From contig NC_081818.1 in the NCBI RefSeq assembly GCF_030704535.1, positions 28,662,001-28,726,000 of the forward strand: a stretch of 64,000 nt of DNA, in the 5' to 3' direction. The position numbers and the translations under genes were made by a program. Positions 18,262-31,340 of this stretch are shown in pieces. The stretch is from Vitis vinifera (taxonomy: Eukaryota; Streptophyta; Magnoliopsida; Vitales; Vitaceae). Below the pieces are notes generated by a model. That model was not told the DNA's origin. It saw nothing but the letters and a program-made list of their open reading frames with translations, and did not search any database. Within the stretch, counting starts at the first letter, position 1; each line of letters starts with the position of its first letter.

Positions 18262-21200
18262 ATGGAAGAGGAAGCACAGGTATTAAAATAATAATGAAAA
18301 GGGAGAGGAAAAAAAAAAACCTAACCACCATACACTCACACCTCAACTACCCGCTCCACCGCCGCGGCCACCACCGCCGCCGTGGAGGTGGAAATTTTAT
18401 AGCAAATGAGAGTCGATTTTCGTATGTTTTCGCTATTTTGCCCTATCTGATTCATCGGTGTTGTTGCAGAAAATGATGGCTTTGAAGAAAGCCTACGCGG
18501 AGATAATACTCAACACATCGAAGGAGGCAGCTGCTCGGATTATGGCGTCGGAGAGGAAAGCTTTGCGGTTTCAGCAGGATCTGTGTTGCCTGAAAGACGA
18601 GGCGCTTCGAATGCTGCTTCGATTGAGACAAATGATTGATTTTCAGGTGGGAATTAAATGTGTTTTTCTGATGTAGATTTTGTTACTCTTTTGTTCTGTT
18701 TTGTTGGTAGTTTGGTGTACGAGTTTGAAAAAAGGTGTCTTTTTTAGTTATTGATGAGTATTTCGTTTTGCGACTATTTGGATCGAAAAATTTGAATTTG
18801 GATTTGAATCTGGATTCTGTTAGGATATGCAGATGCTTTACTGTTACTGGTGTTTACCTATCTGCTAGTGTGTAGAGGTTTTACTGTTATAATTTGTTAG
18901 AAGTGCTTGGATGTTAGGATTGACGGTGCTTTAGCAGAAAAATGGTGGTTCGGTTTAAGGGTCGTGTGCCCACTAATTATATTGGAATTCTAGATTTAAG
19001 CTGGAGCAGTCATATTCAAGAGATTTTATACTATGGTCTTGTTTTAGAAGAAACAATGTGTTGAAATCCAAAAGTGTAAAAAAAAAAAAAAGAAAAAAAA
19101 AAAAGAGAAGAGTTTCCAAATCTTAAACAGAACACTATTTCGTAGGGCCTGAAACCCTAATTCTTGCTTAGGCTTTGTTTCTGACATTTTATACTGTATT
19201 GAATTGGATCTCAATTATTATGCGGTCTCCTTACTTGATCATGGAGTCTGAATTTGGGGCCTTGTTTGCAGAGATATCATTTCCTAATTTTCCCAATTGG
19301 GTTTATCATTAGTAGGCTCTGTTTCTTTTAAGTTAAACAAATCATGCTCAAGATATTACAGATATTTTTTTCTCTTGGTTTTTTTTGGAAATTTATCTCA
19401 ATTTTTTTCTTAAAAGCCCACCACATTGTATTCTTATTATCTGATGCTCTGGTACATTCAATAATGGACAACACCTGACACTGGATGAACCATTGATTAA
19501 TTTTCTGTGAAGGAGTAGATTCACTGGATATCACTGTCTTCTTTCTATCTCTTGTAGTGAGCCTTCAGAGTGAGGTGACAGTTTGTAAGTTGATGAGAAT
19601 TGTCTGGTTCTGTTTCAATAATAGAGCAGATATGAATGATAATATATTACAAATCATGTTGTGTCTTGCTTTGCTACTTTTTATTAGTGTATTGATTGAT
19701 GACTCAGATTCATTGTGTATTGGGAAGAAAACTTCAGGAAGAATGATCATTGTCGGCTCCAAGAAAGGTTTTTGCATGCTTACTTTAGAAGTCAAGAGTA
19801 GAATAAAAACAAAAATATAACATAACACATGTCAGGATCAATCCATTGCTGGGTTCAGGATTTATCCTTCTTTTATAAGCAAGAAAACGTCACTACTCAG
19901 TAACAAAATAAAATATTATACAGAAATAATGTCACAAGTTCAATGAACATGGATTTAACTTGATTTTTCTCCTTTTGCTTCTCAATTTTGAAGTCTGTAT
20001 GTTGGAACCAGCAAGTAGTGATTTTTCCCCTTTTAATTGTGTATCTATTTTGTATATAAATATAAACTACTCCATTATGCAACCTTTTTTATTGTTGGAA
20101 AAGGAGAACACAATTCAGAAGTTTAACTCATTTTTGGCATTTATGGTCATAGGAAACCTTATAGAAAATTTCACGAGCAGAAATTTTGTTAGTTTCAGTG
20201 TTCTTCCAATGCAATTTCTGATTTATTTCAATAGTTCTCTTCATATCAAAAAGTAATTGTATTCTTTGTTTCAATTATGTAAACATATCAGATAAAATTA
20301 CAACTTCAGATAAAATTCTACCAGTAAAAATTTCATTAGTTTCAGTACTCTTCCGAAGCAATTACTGTATTTGTCTAAGCAAGTAATTGTTCTTTTCAGG
20401 CCAAAAATAAATTGCATGCTTTATTTCAATTATTTAAATAATATCAGCTAAAGTCTATAATGCATTGAACCAAGTAAAAATGTTCACTGAGGTTAATAGA
20501 GCATTAAAACCATGGATGTCCCTTGCAGTGCCTGCTCTAGTTCACCTTTCTTGGAACTTTTAAGTTATTAATACAGCTTTGACTAATGTTTCCTTTACAG
20601 ACCACTGAAGCAGAGACAACATCCTTAAGGCAGCGAAGTAGGATTGAAGAGCTTGAAGCACAGCTCCATGAGGCAGAGGATATTATAGCAGACCTTAGAG
20701 TAGAGTTGAAAGAGACTAAAGGTGAACTGCAGAAGATGAGGAACAAAGAAGTGCAACCTTTAAATGGACAACTTCCAAAGGTGGATGCAACTTCTCCTGA
20801 AAATGGAACATATAATGACAGACTAAATACAACTGAACTCATGTCAGCCTCTCCTTCAGATTCTGGATTTGAAATTTTGCCCACATCTGATATAAAGGAT
20901 ACACCTATGCATCAGAGGGTTCTGGACAATATGGGCTGTAATACAACAAGACAGACTGAATCTTCAAGTGATTCTCATTTGGATAATTATTATGCTGATA
21001 ATCCTGATTTGGCGCCCATCATCATGAGAAGCAAAGAGCCTGAGCTGTACAGAAATGGACGTACTCAGAGAATTCGGGCACTTGAAAGCAACTTGCTGAA
21101 TGGAGAATTGCCTCATGAAGATACAGCTGATCAGTACTCACTCATAAAGAATGAATCAGTCATTGAAGCAGATGGAAAAGGTGAAGGATTACATACTGTA

Positions 21201-22837
21201 CCCTCTTTCAAGGCCAAGAATATGGATAGAATGAAGAACCTAGCTGAGTTAGAAGATGGAAAGCAGCTAAGTGGTAGCAGCAATGAGGATCAGCCTGTTA
21301 AGGTTATTTGGAGACTTCGGAGAAGAAGAACTCGATATGGGACTCGGAAAACTACTTCACGGAAGCCTTTTCCTCATCAGCTCATAAAATCTTCTCAACC
21401 ATCTCCTGTTCTTTCCCACTGCAAAACATATTCAGATTCAATCACTGACAGAGTCAAATCTGGTGAGGGAGCCTGTACTGTGTCCTCTCCCAAGGGCGAT
21501 GATATGGATTATGTGAAAAATTATACTGAGTTGGGACAAAAAATGCAGCATAATGGCATCTGTTACAAAGATCAAGCATTTAAATCTACGTACAGAAGAT
21601 ACACAAAAAGAGATGTAAGATATAGTGCCGCTTTTGAGCCCTCATGCAGATCTCCTCTTGATCAGCTCACTGAGTCTAGTCAACCATCTTGTTTTCTATC
21701 CCATTGCAACACCAATTCATGTTCAGTCAGTAGCAATGTTAAATCTGGTGAAGAACAATTGCAGATAGCTGAAAATGAGGCTAAGATGAAGCCACCAACC
21801 CGTTTGAATCCAGGGTTGACTTTGATTAAAACTGACATAGATCCTATATCTGGATCTGTAAATGTTACATTGAGTGTCAAGGATGTCAATAAATCTGGAG
21901 CTGTTCAGATTGCTGCAAATGATGACACAGAGTTGGCGGATGAGCACATGTCAGTAAAAAAGGATGCTGCAGGGAGTTCTAGGCTTCTGAGTTGCAAATT
22001 GAACCTTGAGATGGTTGATGCACAATCAATGAATTCTGATTCAATTGATACAAATGCATCTGAAGCAGCTAATGGAAGTCCAAGTCAGGGTGACAACAAT
22101 AGGCTTCTTAAGTACACTTTCCAGAGGAAGAGGAAGAAAGAATCCTTGAACAATCCCGATGAGAACTCTTCACCTGAAAAGAGCACTATTAAAAGGAGGG
22201 CAATGAGGAAACAAAATGGAGCACCAGAAGGCCAGAAATCTAACTTGATAAATCAATCGTCTAGGGACAGTCGTAGACTGGCTCAAGTTGCTCGTCAGGT
22301 TGGTGATCCTTTCCCCTTCTCAGGACTCTCAAATGTGCCTGGAACTTTTCGTTTGGTATATTTCTATATTTTTGTTCGGGTATATAAGGCCTTGGTTTTA
22401 TGCCAGATGCAAGGAACTGAGGCCCCAGTTGTGGGTTTCACCGACTTAATTTGGGCTGAAAATTGGCTCCACTAGATGAACAATCTGAAATGTTCCAACA
22501 TTAATATTTGTTTTTTTTTTTTTTTAAATTGAATGTTGAGAGAAAGAGAGCAGAAAAAAAAAAAACAAAAAAGTAACTTGTAGTTAGCTGAAAAAACCTA
22601 TCAGTTTACAGCGGTAGACCATTATAACAAAGCCCCCAAAGGAAGCCAGATGTCTGCTTAGGTTTACATTATCAGATCTTTATAAGATCCTGATAATATA
22701 CAGGGCACAGGTAGCTTTTTGGTGCCTCAAACAACTGGTCGCATGTTGAGTTTTATATTCCTAGATGATTAATCTATCTTTTCTAATCTTGTATTCTTTT
22801 CCTGCAGCTTATTTCCTTATCAGGAAAAAGGTGGTGA
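18262..22837 (+). CDS. Plant coiled-coil protein of unknown function, four exons
   Basis: Exons fitted by splice sites and phase: 18262-18279 (only 18 nt, MEEEAQ), 18470-18646, 20601-22298 and 22808-22837, giving 640 residues. The N-terminal 120 residues are heptad-rich and likely coiled coil (residues 6-120, including RIEELEAQLHEAEDIIADLR). The middle is Ser/Asn-rich and apparently disordered, with basic patches such as RLRRRRTRYGTRK and, near the end, FQRKRKKE and KRRAMRK, which may be nuclear localisation signals. I chose the small last exon because it joins in phase to the conserved-looking SRRLAQVARQ and ends LISLSGKRW, a C-terminus I associate with plant homologues. Reading through the donor at 22299 instead gives a hydrophobic, unconvincing extension to 22475. 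I do not know its function. The two near-duplicate RR(R/Y)TxR blocks in exon 3 suggest an internal repeat. Confidence 0.8.
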
Positions 22838-25800
22838 TAAATGATAATAGAGCAGTTTTGATAAAATTGCTTATTTCAAAGAAACCCCTTGAACGGCAGG
22901 AGGCATAGTAAGAGAGAGCTAAAGCTTCCCAATCAATAATCGTGTGTGCTATATATTCTTTAAGTTGTGAGCATCTATGTACCCTTAAAAATTATCTGTC
23001 GCTGTACCTTATTCTTTTTGCATGCTATTTAATCTCAATTTTCGCTTACTGAATAGAAGTTATTTAACCCAGAAAGCTCTTAGCTCTTGGTATCATATCA
23101 TGGCTAATGATCTGATCAACGGTTTTTAATTTGCTGAATGAATTTAGATACCTCAGCATGAGGTTTGGGCTACTACTTTCATTCACAAATTCGTTTCGCA
23201 GTTCACTGTCCATTATGCATTTTAAGTGATTTTGCTGTTCAGTCGTGCAGCATAGGTGGATATGGAAACATTACATGGGAAAAAGAACTGGATTCTATCC
23301 TGTTTCCTGTTGCCTGTTGCAAGGGTTGTCTCCCTCTTCCATTTGCAACTGATTCATGTTGCCTGCCATCTGCTCTCGAGCCTTGTTTTCACTTGTGTTA
23401 TTCTTATTAGTCATTTAGGTTTTATAATGCATTTCAGTGTTTGCATCCCAAGTGTTTTTAATAAAAATATTTTAATATTAGAAATGATTTTTTAATACTA
23501 TTTTTCAAAATTTTAAAAATGTTTTTTATATTTTATCAAATATCTTTTTTATTTCAAAAACACTTTCTAAATTAAAAATGATTTAAAAAGCCCTACCAAA
23601 TGTACTCTTGTTTATATCCACAAACCAGAAAGTGGGTACATGGGTCAGTTATGATTCTGCCTGCAATTTGTGCCTTGGTTTCACACTTTCACTTCTTCTC
23701 TTTTACTGGATCCAGAAAGCAGAGAGTGGACACATGGGTCGGTTATGATTCTGTTGGGGTTCCTCTGTGGTAGCTGTGACAGCCATAATTTCTATGTCTT
23801 CTCTTCAACCAACAACATGCCTCACACTCGTAAGTGGGTGTGATGGTGGTTGAATCACTAATGCAGGCTGGTTTAGAAGACAGACTGCTTTTGAGATGAA
23901 CCATCATAATTGCCATCAGGTTTACCAAACATGAAGCCACATAAATTATATGTATATATTCAAACATAATCTTATTTATTTATTATTTTATTTTTAAGGA
24001 TTCCCCCATAAATTTTTATATTTCAGCTGTAAACATAAAAAAAAAAAAGTGGCTTAAATATATATAAACATTCTACTTTTACCATTCCTCGTTGGGAACA
24101 TTTCTGCTCTACTCTGAAAACAATTATAACTCCATCATTTGCATCTCAAAAGAGTATAAATTATAGTATCCTTTACATATTTGAAGTTCTCTCACAATAA
24201 AATTCTTTTATAGTGCAAACTAACTCATACAAAATGTATGAATCCAATGTCGAACTATTGTCCATAAACTCGTATACGAAAGGTATTGTGAAAGCGTATG
24301 AACCCAATGTCTAACTATTGCCCATAAAAATTTGAACCATATTTGTTAGGTAAACATCTTTCACAACATCTCACATCCAACATTTTTGGTCAAAACTTAT
24401 CAAATGTATTTTTTGAATTAAAAAATATTTTCTAATATGAAAAATAAAATATTATTTTTAAGAACAATTTTCAAGGAGGTTTAATATTTCGACTAAGATC
24501 ACTAAATTTTTCATCCTTACCTATATTTTCCGTCATTTCTCAAAATACCTTAAAAATATACGACCACATCTCAAATTGCTTCAAAAAATCAGCAGCATAT
24601 TTTTGGTATAAATTTTTTTAAACTGTCTTCAATTTAAAATTGAAATTGGTATGTTGTTTTAAAGAATAATTTTAAAAACTATTTTTTTAACTACAAAGAA
24701 CCAAATAAATAAATGGGTTGCTTGGAGACATAAGGCCTGTTTGGTTATTATTTTTGAAAACTGTTCTGGAAAACAATTTTTGAGAACAGTTTTTTGTGTT
24801 TTCAGAAGAAAAAAAAAATTATGTCTGGGAATTGAATTTTGAAAAAACAATTTTTGTTCTAAAAAAAAACATGTTTGACTGAGTTAATAAAAAAAAAAAT
24901 TGGAATAAGTAAAACAAAAAATATGTTTAAAAGTTATTTTTTTTAATTAATAAAATATTTTCTTCTATTAACTTGATATTATAAATATATAAATAAATTT
25001 CATATGTACAGTTTATTTAAATTTAAAAAAGTATTCCAAAATTTTTATACCGGTTATAATTTTTTTAAATAAATGATGATTTTATCATCATGTGTAAGTA
25101 TATTAATTTCAATAATTTAAGGAAGAAGAAATGGTTTGCCGATGGGGGTGTGATGGTTGGATGAAGCTCATACTTGTGAAAATACAAAAAAATGGCTAAG
25201 AAAATACATAAAAAAAAGAAGAGAAAACACGAAAAACAATATATTATTTTAATAGTAAAAAACAATGAAAATATCTTTTTATTGTTCACAAAAAAGTGGT
25301 TTTTGAAAGAACAAAAAACAAAAACATCATCTTTTCCTCAAATAAGTTTTTTATGTTTTTTATTTTTAACAACAAAAAAGAATAGTTGAAACAAAGAAGC
25401 AAACAGACCATAAATCTTTTTTATTTTTAAACTTTGGGGCTATTCTGGTAACTTAGTAGTTTGTACAAGAAAAGGACCCCGTTTCGTTGCGAGTACAGAG
25501 TGCTTGACTTGTCATGGGTCGGATATTGTTGGGTCATGCGACTAAACGAAATCAGAGCTTGGCTTTTCTCTCTCTGCCACATGTGGGGTCACTCTCTGAT
25601 CATTACCTCTCAGCTAAAGCATGCCTTCTTTCCCAGACAAAATCATCACGCTTCATCCATTCCCCCCATCCCCATCCTCTCATCCTCCGGCAAACACCTG
25701 CTTTCCTCCAGAAAAAGTCATGCGGACTCGAGTACCAGATTCCCTCTTCCCAACGGTGAACACTACGTCAAATTACGTTTACACCCCTCCTCATATCAAT

Positions 25801-26133
25801 TACTACCTCGGCGTTCCATGAATCTCCATGTACCTCATCACCTTCTCTCTTTTTTTCCTGTTTTGATCCACTTGATGTGATCCGACGATGAGAGGGAGCT
25901 GGGCCTACAGTGCTAAGCTGCACAGCAGTGCACCTTATAATGCCACTCCAAATGCCGAGGCAATGATAGGCTGCTGGCGCCACTAGTCTGTTTGTCTCGC
26001 GCAGTCCAGACCCAGGTCCAGGCCCAGTCAAGACAGAGGCATTTCCGTAAATAAAGCAAACTTCTAGGCTGGTCTCGTTTCCCACACCCATATAAACCCC
26101 AAAACAACACGTTCCAGCCCAAGGAAAAAAAAC
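22838..26133. other. Repeat-rich intergenic spacer
   Basis: The beginning is probably the 3' UTR of the coiled-coil gene. A short imperfect duplication (ACATGGGTC(A/G)GTTATGATTCTG) lies near 23638 and 23731. A MITE-like element occupies 24734-25409. The last 600 bp upstream of 26134 are GC-richer; TATAAACC at 26091-26098 is a candidate TATA box for the next gene, though it lies only 43 bp before the start codon. Confidence 0.5.
24734..25409. mobile_element. AT-rich MITE-like TIR element
   Basis: The left end GGCCTGTTTGGTTATTATTT and the right end AAGCAAACAGACC (reversed: GGTCTGTTTGCTT) form an imperfect TIR. ATAA flanks both sides, but that is too short and common to be decisive. The interior is AT-rich and non-coding, with T- and A-runs. 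GGCCTGTTTGG ends are typical of a large family of plant hAT-type MITEs. Confidence 0.55.
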
Positions 26134-26694
26134 ATGGAAGAGGCGAAGAGAGAAGAGGTGCAGAGAGTAACCGTAGAATTGAAGCACGGAGACGATCGGA
26201 CACACACGGTGTTGTTCGCAGCGGGAACGGCTCTTCTGATAGCGTGGCTGAAACGCGCCGTCATGGTGTGCCTAGTGGAGCAGTGGCGCGCGTGGGTGTT
26301 CCTCGCCCTCAACCTCGTGCTCTTGGCTATCGTCTTCACATCTGCACGCTCCTCCACCACCACAAGCGAAGATGAAGAAACCAATGAAAGTAGTGATAAT
26401 AGTAGTAGTAGTAATAATAATAACAGCAATGCAGAAGTAGTGGAAGCGGAGAGGAAGAAGAGAAGGAGACAATGTAGACGGTCTGGAGCAGCAGAAGTGG
26501 GAAACAAGCACGGTGATTGTGGCCACAAAACGTATAGGAGAAGAAGCAGTAGGGTCGAGGCAGAGCGAATAGATGAAGGAGTGGATGCAGAGAATCGAGG
26601 GTTGTCAAAAGAGGAGCTGAATGAGAGAGTGGAAGCTTTCATTACAATGTTTAGGCAGCATTTAGTTTTGGACGCGAGAAGAGGTCGAAGCTAG
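26134..26694 (+). CDS. Small membrane protein with DUF761-like C-terminus
   Basis: An intron-less frame of 186 residues. Two hydrophobic segments (about residues 24-47 and 50-67) suggest membrane anchoring. They are followed by a Ser/Asn/Glu-rich linker that includes runs of Ser and Asn encoded by AGT/AAT microsatellite DNA, and a basic stretch KKRRRQCRR. The C-terminus LSKEELNERVEAFITMFRQH resembles the short C-terminal motif of plant DUF761 (cotton-fibre protein-like) proteins, EELNRRVEAFI-type. Function is not established for this family. The start at 26134 is the first ATG of the frame. The long open frames on the opposite strand are shadows of the same composition. Confidence 0.75.
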   Translation: MEEAKREEVQRVTVELKHGDDRTHTVLFAAGTALLIAWLKRAVMVCLVEQWRAWVFLALNLVLLAIVFTSARSSTTTSEDEETNESSDNSSSSNNNNSNAEVVEAERKKRRRQCRRSGAAEVGNKHGDCGHKTYRRRSSRVEAERIDEGVDAENRGLSKEELNERVEAFITMFRQHLVLDARRGRS

Positions 26695-27202
26695 CAGCTT
26701 CTTATTAGGGTTTTTTATTCACATATATGGATTCATTCACATTTTCCTCTATTACTGATCTTGGGACCTTTGTTGATTTATGTCTCCTCCTCAGTCGCCG
26801 CTCTGCAGCCAGTCCACAGGAGGTTTCCAAGTTTCAAAATCCGGGACTTTGGCATGTGGCAAAGGTTTACTTTACATTTTGAAAATTTGAACCTTTTTGA
26901 CACTTTATTTTTGGACCTTTAGTGCACCATGGGAGGTTGGCACGTGGCGCTGGTGTAGTGGCATATTTCTTCCTTTCTTTCTTAGAATGGTATTATTTAT
27001 TGAGGTAAACTTCACTCATTTTGGATTTAAATACACTAAGGTGATGATTGTTTTTTATTTACTTAAGTCAATAGCATTAAGTTATTTATTTTTTAATATT
27101 TTATTTTTATTAATTATTAAGAAATAAAAATTTAAATATTAAGAATTTTTTTTTTAAAAAAAAAACTAGATTCATTTTAATAATTTTGATGATTTACTTT
27201 TA

Positions 27203-27469
27203 GGTTATGTTTGGTTCTGAAAAATGTGAGGGAAAGAAAATAGAGATGAAAAGTGGAAGAAAATAAAAAATAGATTTAAAATTAATAAATTATTTTTACA
27301 TGTTTTTTCAAACTCATTTCATTTAATCTCCTTCAAATAATTTTAAAATGTATAAATTTTTAACTGATTTTAATTATATTTAATTTTCTTTAAAAAAATT
27401 TATAATGAAATCAAACATGAGAAAATCATTTTTTTTTATTTGCTATTTTTTGATGAACCAAACATAACC
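27203..27469. mobile_element. Tourist-like MITE with perfect 15-bp TIR
   Basis: GGTTATGTTTGGTTC at 27203-27217 is exactly the reverse complement of GAACCAAACATAACC at 27455-27469. TTA lies directly outside both ends (27200-27202 and 27470-27472), the 3-bp target duplication of PIF/Harbinger-type Tourist MITEs. Length 267 bp, AT-rich and non-coding. Confidence 0.85.
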
Positions 27470-30400
27470 TTAATATTTAGAAAAAATCAAAGTAAAAAAA
27501 TTTTAAAAATAAATAATAAATCAATAAAAATCTAATAACAGACCATTCAAAAACTAAAAGTAAACGACATTCCATATTTAAAGTTCAAAAAACAAACACT
27601 ATCTTACTGATTATGAATTTAAAATTTCATCAATTGAATAAAAGTTCATATTAATAATAATTATAAATTTAGTACAAAACTTAAGAAGATGATTGAAATT
27701 AAATTATTGAAAATCAAAAGGAAATTAAAATTTTAAAAAGAAATCAAATCCAAATTTAGTATACTTAATTCAAAATAATTGAATTTAATGTACTTTTTAG
27801 ATGAAACAGCATCCAGTTATTTTAATGTAAATATTGATGATATATTTAAACATATCCACTGACATGAATTATCAATCACCCAGTCACCCTAATTCCTAAG
27901 GAATGTCCAACCAACAGACAATCATCAAACACCTTTGATTTTACGCTAATTTATTATGTTCCAAGAAACTATGATACCAAGAATTTCTATCATCATTAAA
28001 AGGAGAAAAAGAAAAAGGGTGAGCGAAAAATAAATTAATAATTTGTTCAACCCCACCAATGAGAAACGTTGAAAATGACAAAAGATAGTCATTTTCCAAG
28101 TCAATTTTCCTTTTTTTTTCTTCTCTTTTTTGAATCTTTAAGGCTATGGATTTATGAATGGCGGTTTGTTATGGGAATGGTCAAATATAGAGTAGCAATC
28201 TTTTTAATACCCGGCCACGGGCATGGGGTCGTTGGGGTGGACGTTGTGGGGCAGGGTGTAGTGGAAGGCAGCCATTCCAGAGTCGGCCCTTAAATGCTTT
28301 ATTCGGGGAACGGTGACCCATCGCTGTCTATAATCCAGTCTGGATTGGATGTAGAAAACTGAAAACCCAATTGTGGTGAGGGACACTGGCCCATCCTCAT
28401 TCCTCTGCTCTAGAATCCATTATTTCGTTGGTAGTTCTGTGGAGTTGTGGAAATGTAGAAACCCAGTTATATAAGAGGTGTTGATATGGGAGTGTAGCTT
28501 TTACCACTGTTATGACGCGTTTTATCATAAGTTATACGTGAACTGGCTGCTCTCTTTCCCCTCCCAAAATTTGATTTGAGGGAGGAATGAAAGCAAGAAG
28601 TTTGGTCATGAAAAAGTACTTTTAAATGGGAAAATTGGAATAATATGTGATAGATTAAAAATAGTGAAAAAATATAATTGATTTTTCACTTTTTTTTTTC
28701 AATTTAAAAAGATTAAAATACATTTATTTTATGTAAGGATACTAATTAATATTTTTAAAAAATAATGCCTAACATACCCTTTATTTTTAGATCTTTTTTG
28801 AAAATTTGAAAAATAACCATAGCTAGTGTTATATAATAATTTTTTTTCCTTATTTCAATTTGATTGGTTGAAAATAGAAAATTAAAAGATTTTATTGCAA
28901 AAAAATCAAATCAAACAGACATTAAAAAAGAAAAAGAAATTGATGTTGAAAATTAGGATGAAAATGTTCTAAAAAATGGAGTTTTTGTGAGAGTAAAATG
29001 AATGGTAAGATGTCATTTAAAAAAAATATAGGTAGTATAAAGAGTTTAATTATATATATATATATATATATTAATTAATAATATGCTTTTTTAATTTTAT
29101 AAAATAAAAAAATTCTTATTATTTAATAAAAGTTCCTATATGTCTTCTTATTTTAAATAAAATGTATTTTAATCTTTTTGTATTCAAAATTTTAAAAATT
29201 ACTTGAATTTTCTAATATTTTATTTTATAGTAAAAGTTTATATATTATATATTAAATTTCATTTTTAAAAATAAAAAATAGGAAACCCATCAAAGGCAGC
29301 CTGAAAAAATGTAGACTGAATTGAGAATCAAAATAAGCAATAATGTGCTTTCTACCCGAGGGATAGAACTCTGAATCCTTGGTCCCAGCTAATTTTGCAG
29401 AAGAATGGAAAACAAAAAACCTAAGTTGAAATCCAACCTTCCACGACATGTGTAAGGTGCAGAAGGGGTGGGGGGAAAGGCTTTCCCAACATTTATTGTT
29501 ACCTATCCAGATGAGGCGGGCAGCTACAGGGTCTCATGCGTCTCATTATGATTGAAATTGAAAGATACCTGCAATTACAGAAACCTCATCTACTTTTGGT
29601 TAGAATGTCGCAACTCATGAAAGCTACTGGTGTTAGTATGTCCGACTCTCTGTAATCTTCTCACTACTCTTCCTCTCTAATCAATGTGTCCTATTATAGT
29701 TATTTGCTCTTTGGATTTAGGGTTCCAAATTCCACTGGTGGGCCACCTGATATTATAGTACTGGACACTGCTATGTCTAGGCTTTTCTTTCATCGTCAGG
29801 GGATCCCTCAATAGAGTGCATACATTTTTCAAACTAGGACTGTTGAAAAAAAAAAGAAAAAAGGAAAAAAAAAAAAGAAGTAATTTTCATTGGTTGGTAG
29901 GAAAAGATTTTTTTATGACCTCGTGGGTTTGTTATATTATCCCATGAGTTGAGCTTTATGTAATAAATTTAGGTTAGTTTCATGGTTTGGATTAAATATA
30001 TCTAATTATTTTTAATTCAAAAGTTAAAAGAGAGAAAAAATGAGAAAAGTAAGAGGATATTCGAACAAATTTTAGGCTACAATAAATCTAGTAAAATAAT
30101 AATTTTGATATTAAGAGAAATTACTATAGTCAATAAATAAATAATTTATTAATTTAGAGAGTATCATCCCTCTACTATATTGAATTTGTACATCTAGTTT
30201 ATAAATCCAAAAAATAGATATAATAAAAAATTAATAAATAAAAGTCTAAATACTTTTTAAAAGTAATTATTAATTTTAGAAACTTGAAATAATTAAGAGA
30301 TGTATCAAAACTTAATATCCTAAAAGATAAAGAAATTTCAATAACATGATTTTAGGCGTGCAATGATTCCAAAAAGAGAGTTAGAATAAAAAAGTAAAAA

Positions 30401-30838
30401 TAATTTAAAATATTATTCAATATTATGTTTTAAATTTTTATTTGCTATTTTTTTTATAGAAATTTTAACAATTATAAATTTATATTTCATTGGACCCTTA
30501 AAACTTTTTAAATTATCTTTTATTATATACAAAGAGATTTATTATTGTTTCATACTACGATGTTAAGTGTATTTTAAGAGGAACGGAATTAAATCCAAAC
30601 AATATAAAATAATTTTTTTTATGAAATTAAAATTATTTAAATTTACAAATCCAATCATATTGTGGGCCCTTAATTCAGTAAGACTCGTGCAGACGATGAT
30701 TTTTATTATTTCTAATTAAAAGATTAGGACCATGAAGTCGTGGATCTCATTTCCTGCCATAAGTAAAATATCATGACAGCTCAGCTGTATGGTCCACAAC
30801 TTACTGTACAGTACTATCCTCTTATCAGGTATAAAATT

Positions 30839-30900
30839 GTTGACCTGGACGTCAAATTAACTTGTCACGTTAAAAATCAGCACGAGGCCTACGTGACGAG
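30839..30900 (+). promoter_or_regulatory. Cluster of W-box and ACGT-core motifs
   Basis: About 440-500 bp upstream of the 5-phosphatase start codon lie TTGACC (30840-30845), GACGTCA (30848-30854) and TACGTGAC (30890-30897). These match W-box and bZIP (ACGT-core) binding motifs, the latter like abscisic-acid response elements. They are read from motif identity only. Confidence 0.35.
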
Positions 30901-31340
30901 CACTACACCTAACAACTCTAATGATGAGGCAAATGATACAGGCTTGTGAGGCCCATAATTTTCTTTTTGATTACATTTTAGACCAGATATTAATATCACA
31001 CATTGTGCTGTGCGAGAACTTTCATAGAACGACACAACTAGCTTTGACCTTCATTTTTCTTCCATCTCTTCTTTCTCGGGCTCATCGCTCGAACTGTAAT
31101 TTGTAAAGCCCGTTGGTTTTGTCACTTTCTTTCAGTTTGATCCGTCTGGTTGATAGGCGATTAACACAATGGTTCCTCACACAAAAGCCTAGTTTTATTG
31201 TTAAGATTGATGAACCTGGTAGACATGCTAGGGGGTAAATAGCTCTCGTCTGAGGGAAGTGCAGTTCGAGAAACTCCACAAGGCGCGTCGACTCCATCAC
31301 CTTGTGTTTGGTGAATGGACCGGGATCTTTCTTGAGAGTA

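Larger units (their letters stand above)
26695..31340. other. Long repeat-rich intergenic spacer
   Basis: The spacer contains a clean Tourist-like MITE (27203-27469) and several AT-rich stretches, including a TA microsatellite at about 29052-29071 and A-rich tracts near 29850-29877. A short GC-rich island at about 28200-28390 and a mixed-composition stretch at 29280-29820 show no recognisable protein. Promoter-like motifs of the 5-phosphatase gene lie at 30840-30900. Confidence 0.55.

Noticed and set aside
22299-22475. Read-through C-terminus of the four-exon coiled-coil gene
   Set aside because: A CAG|GTTGGT donor and a phase-matching terminal exon at 22808-22837 give a more credible end; the read-through tail is hydrophobic and looks like translated intron.
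25768-26642. Long open frames on the minus strand opposite the DUF761-like gene
   Set aside because: They are shadows caused by Ser/Asn/Glu codon composition (Ser/Leu/Cys runs on the other strand) and match no family; the plus-strand frame has the recognisable C-terminal motif.
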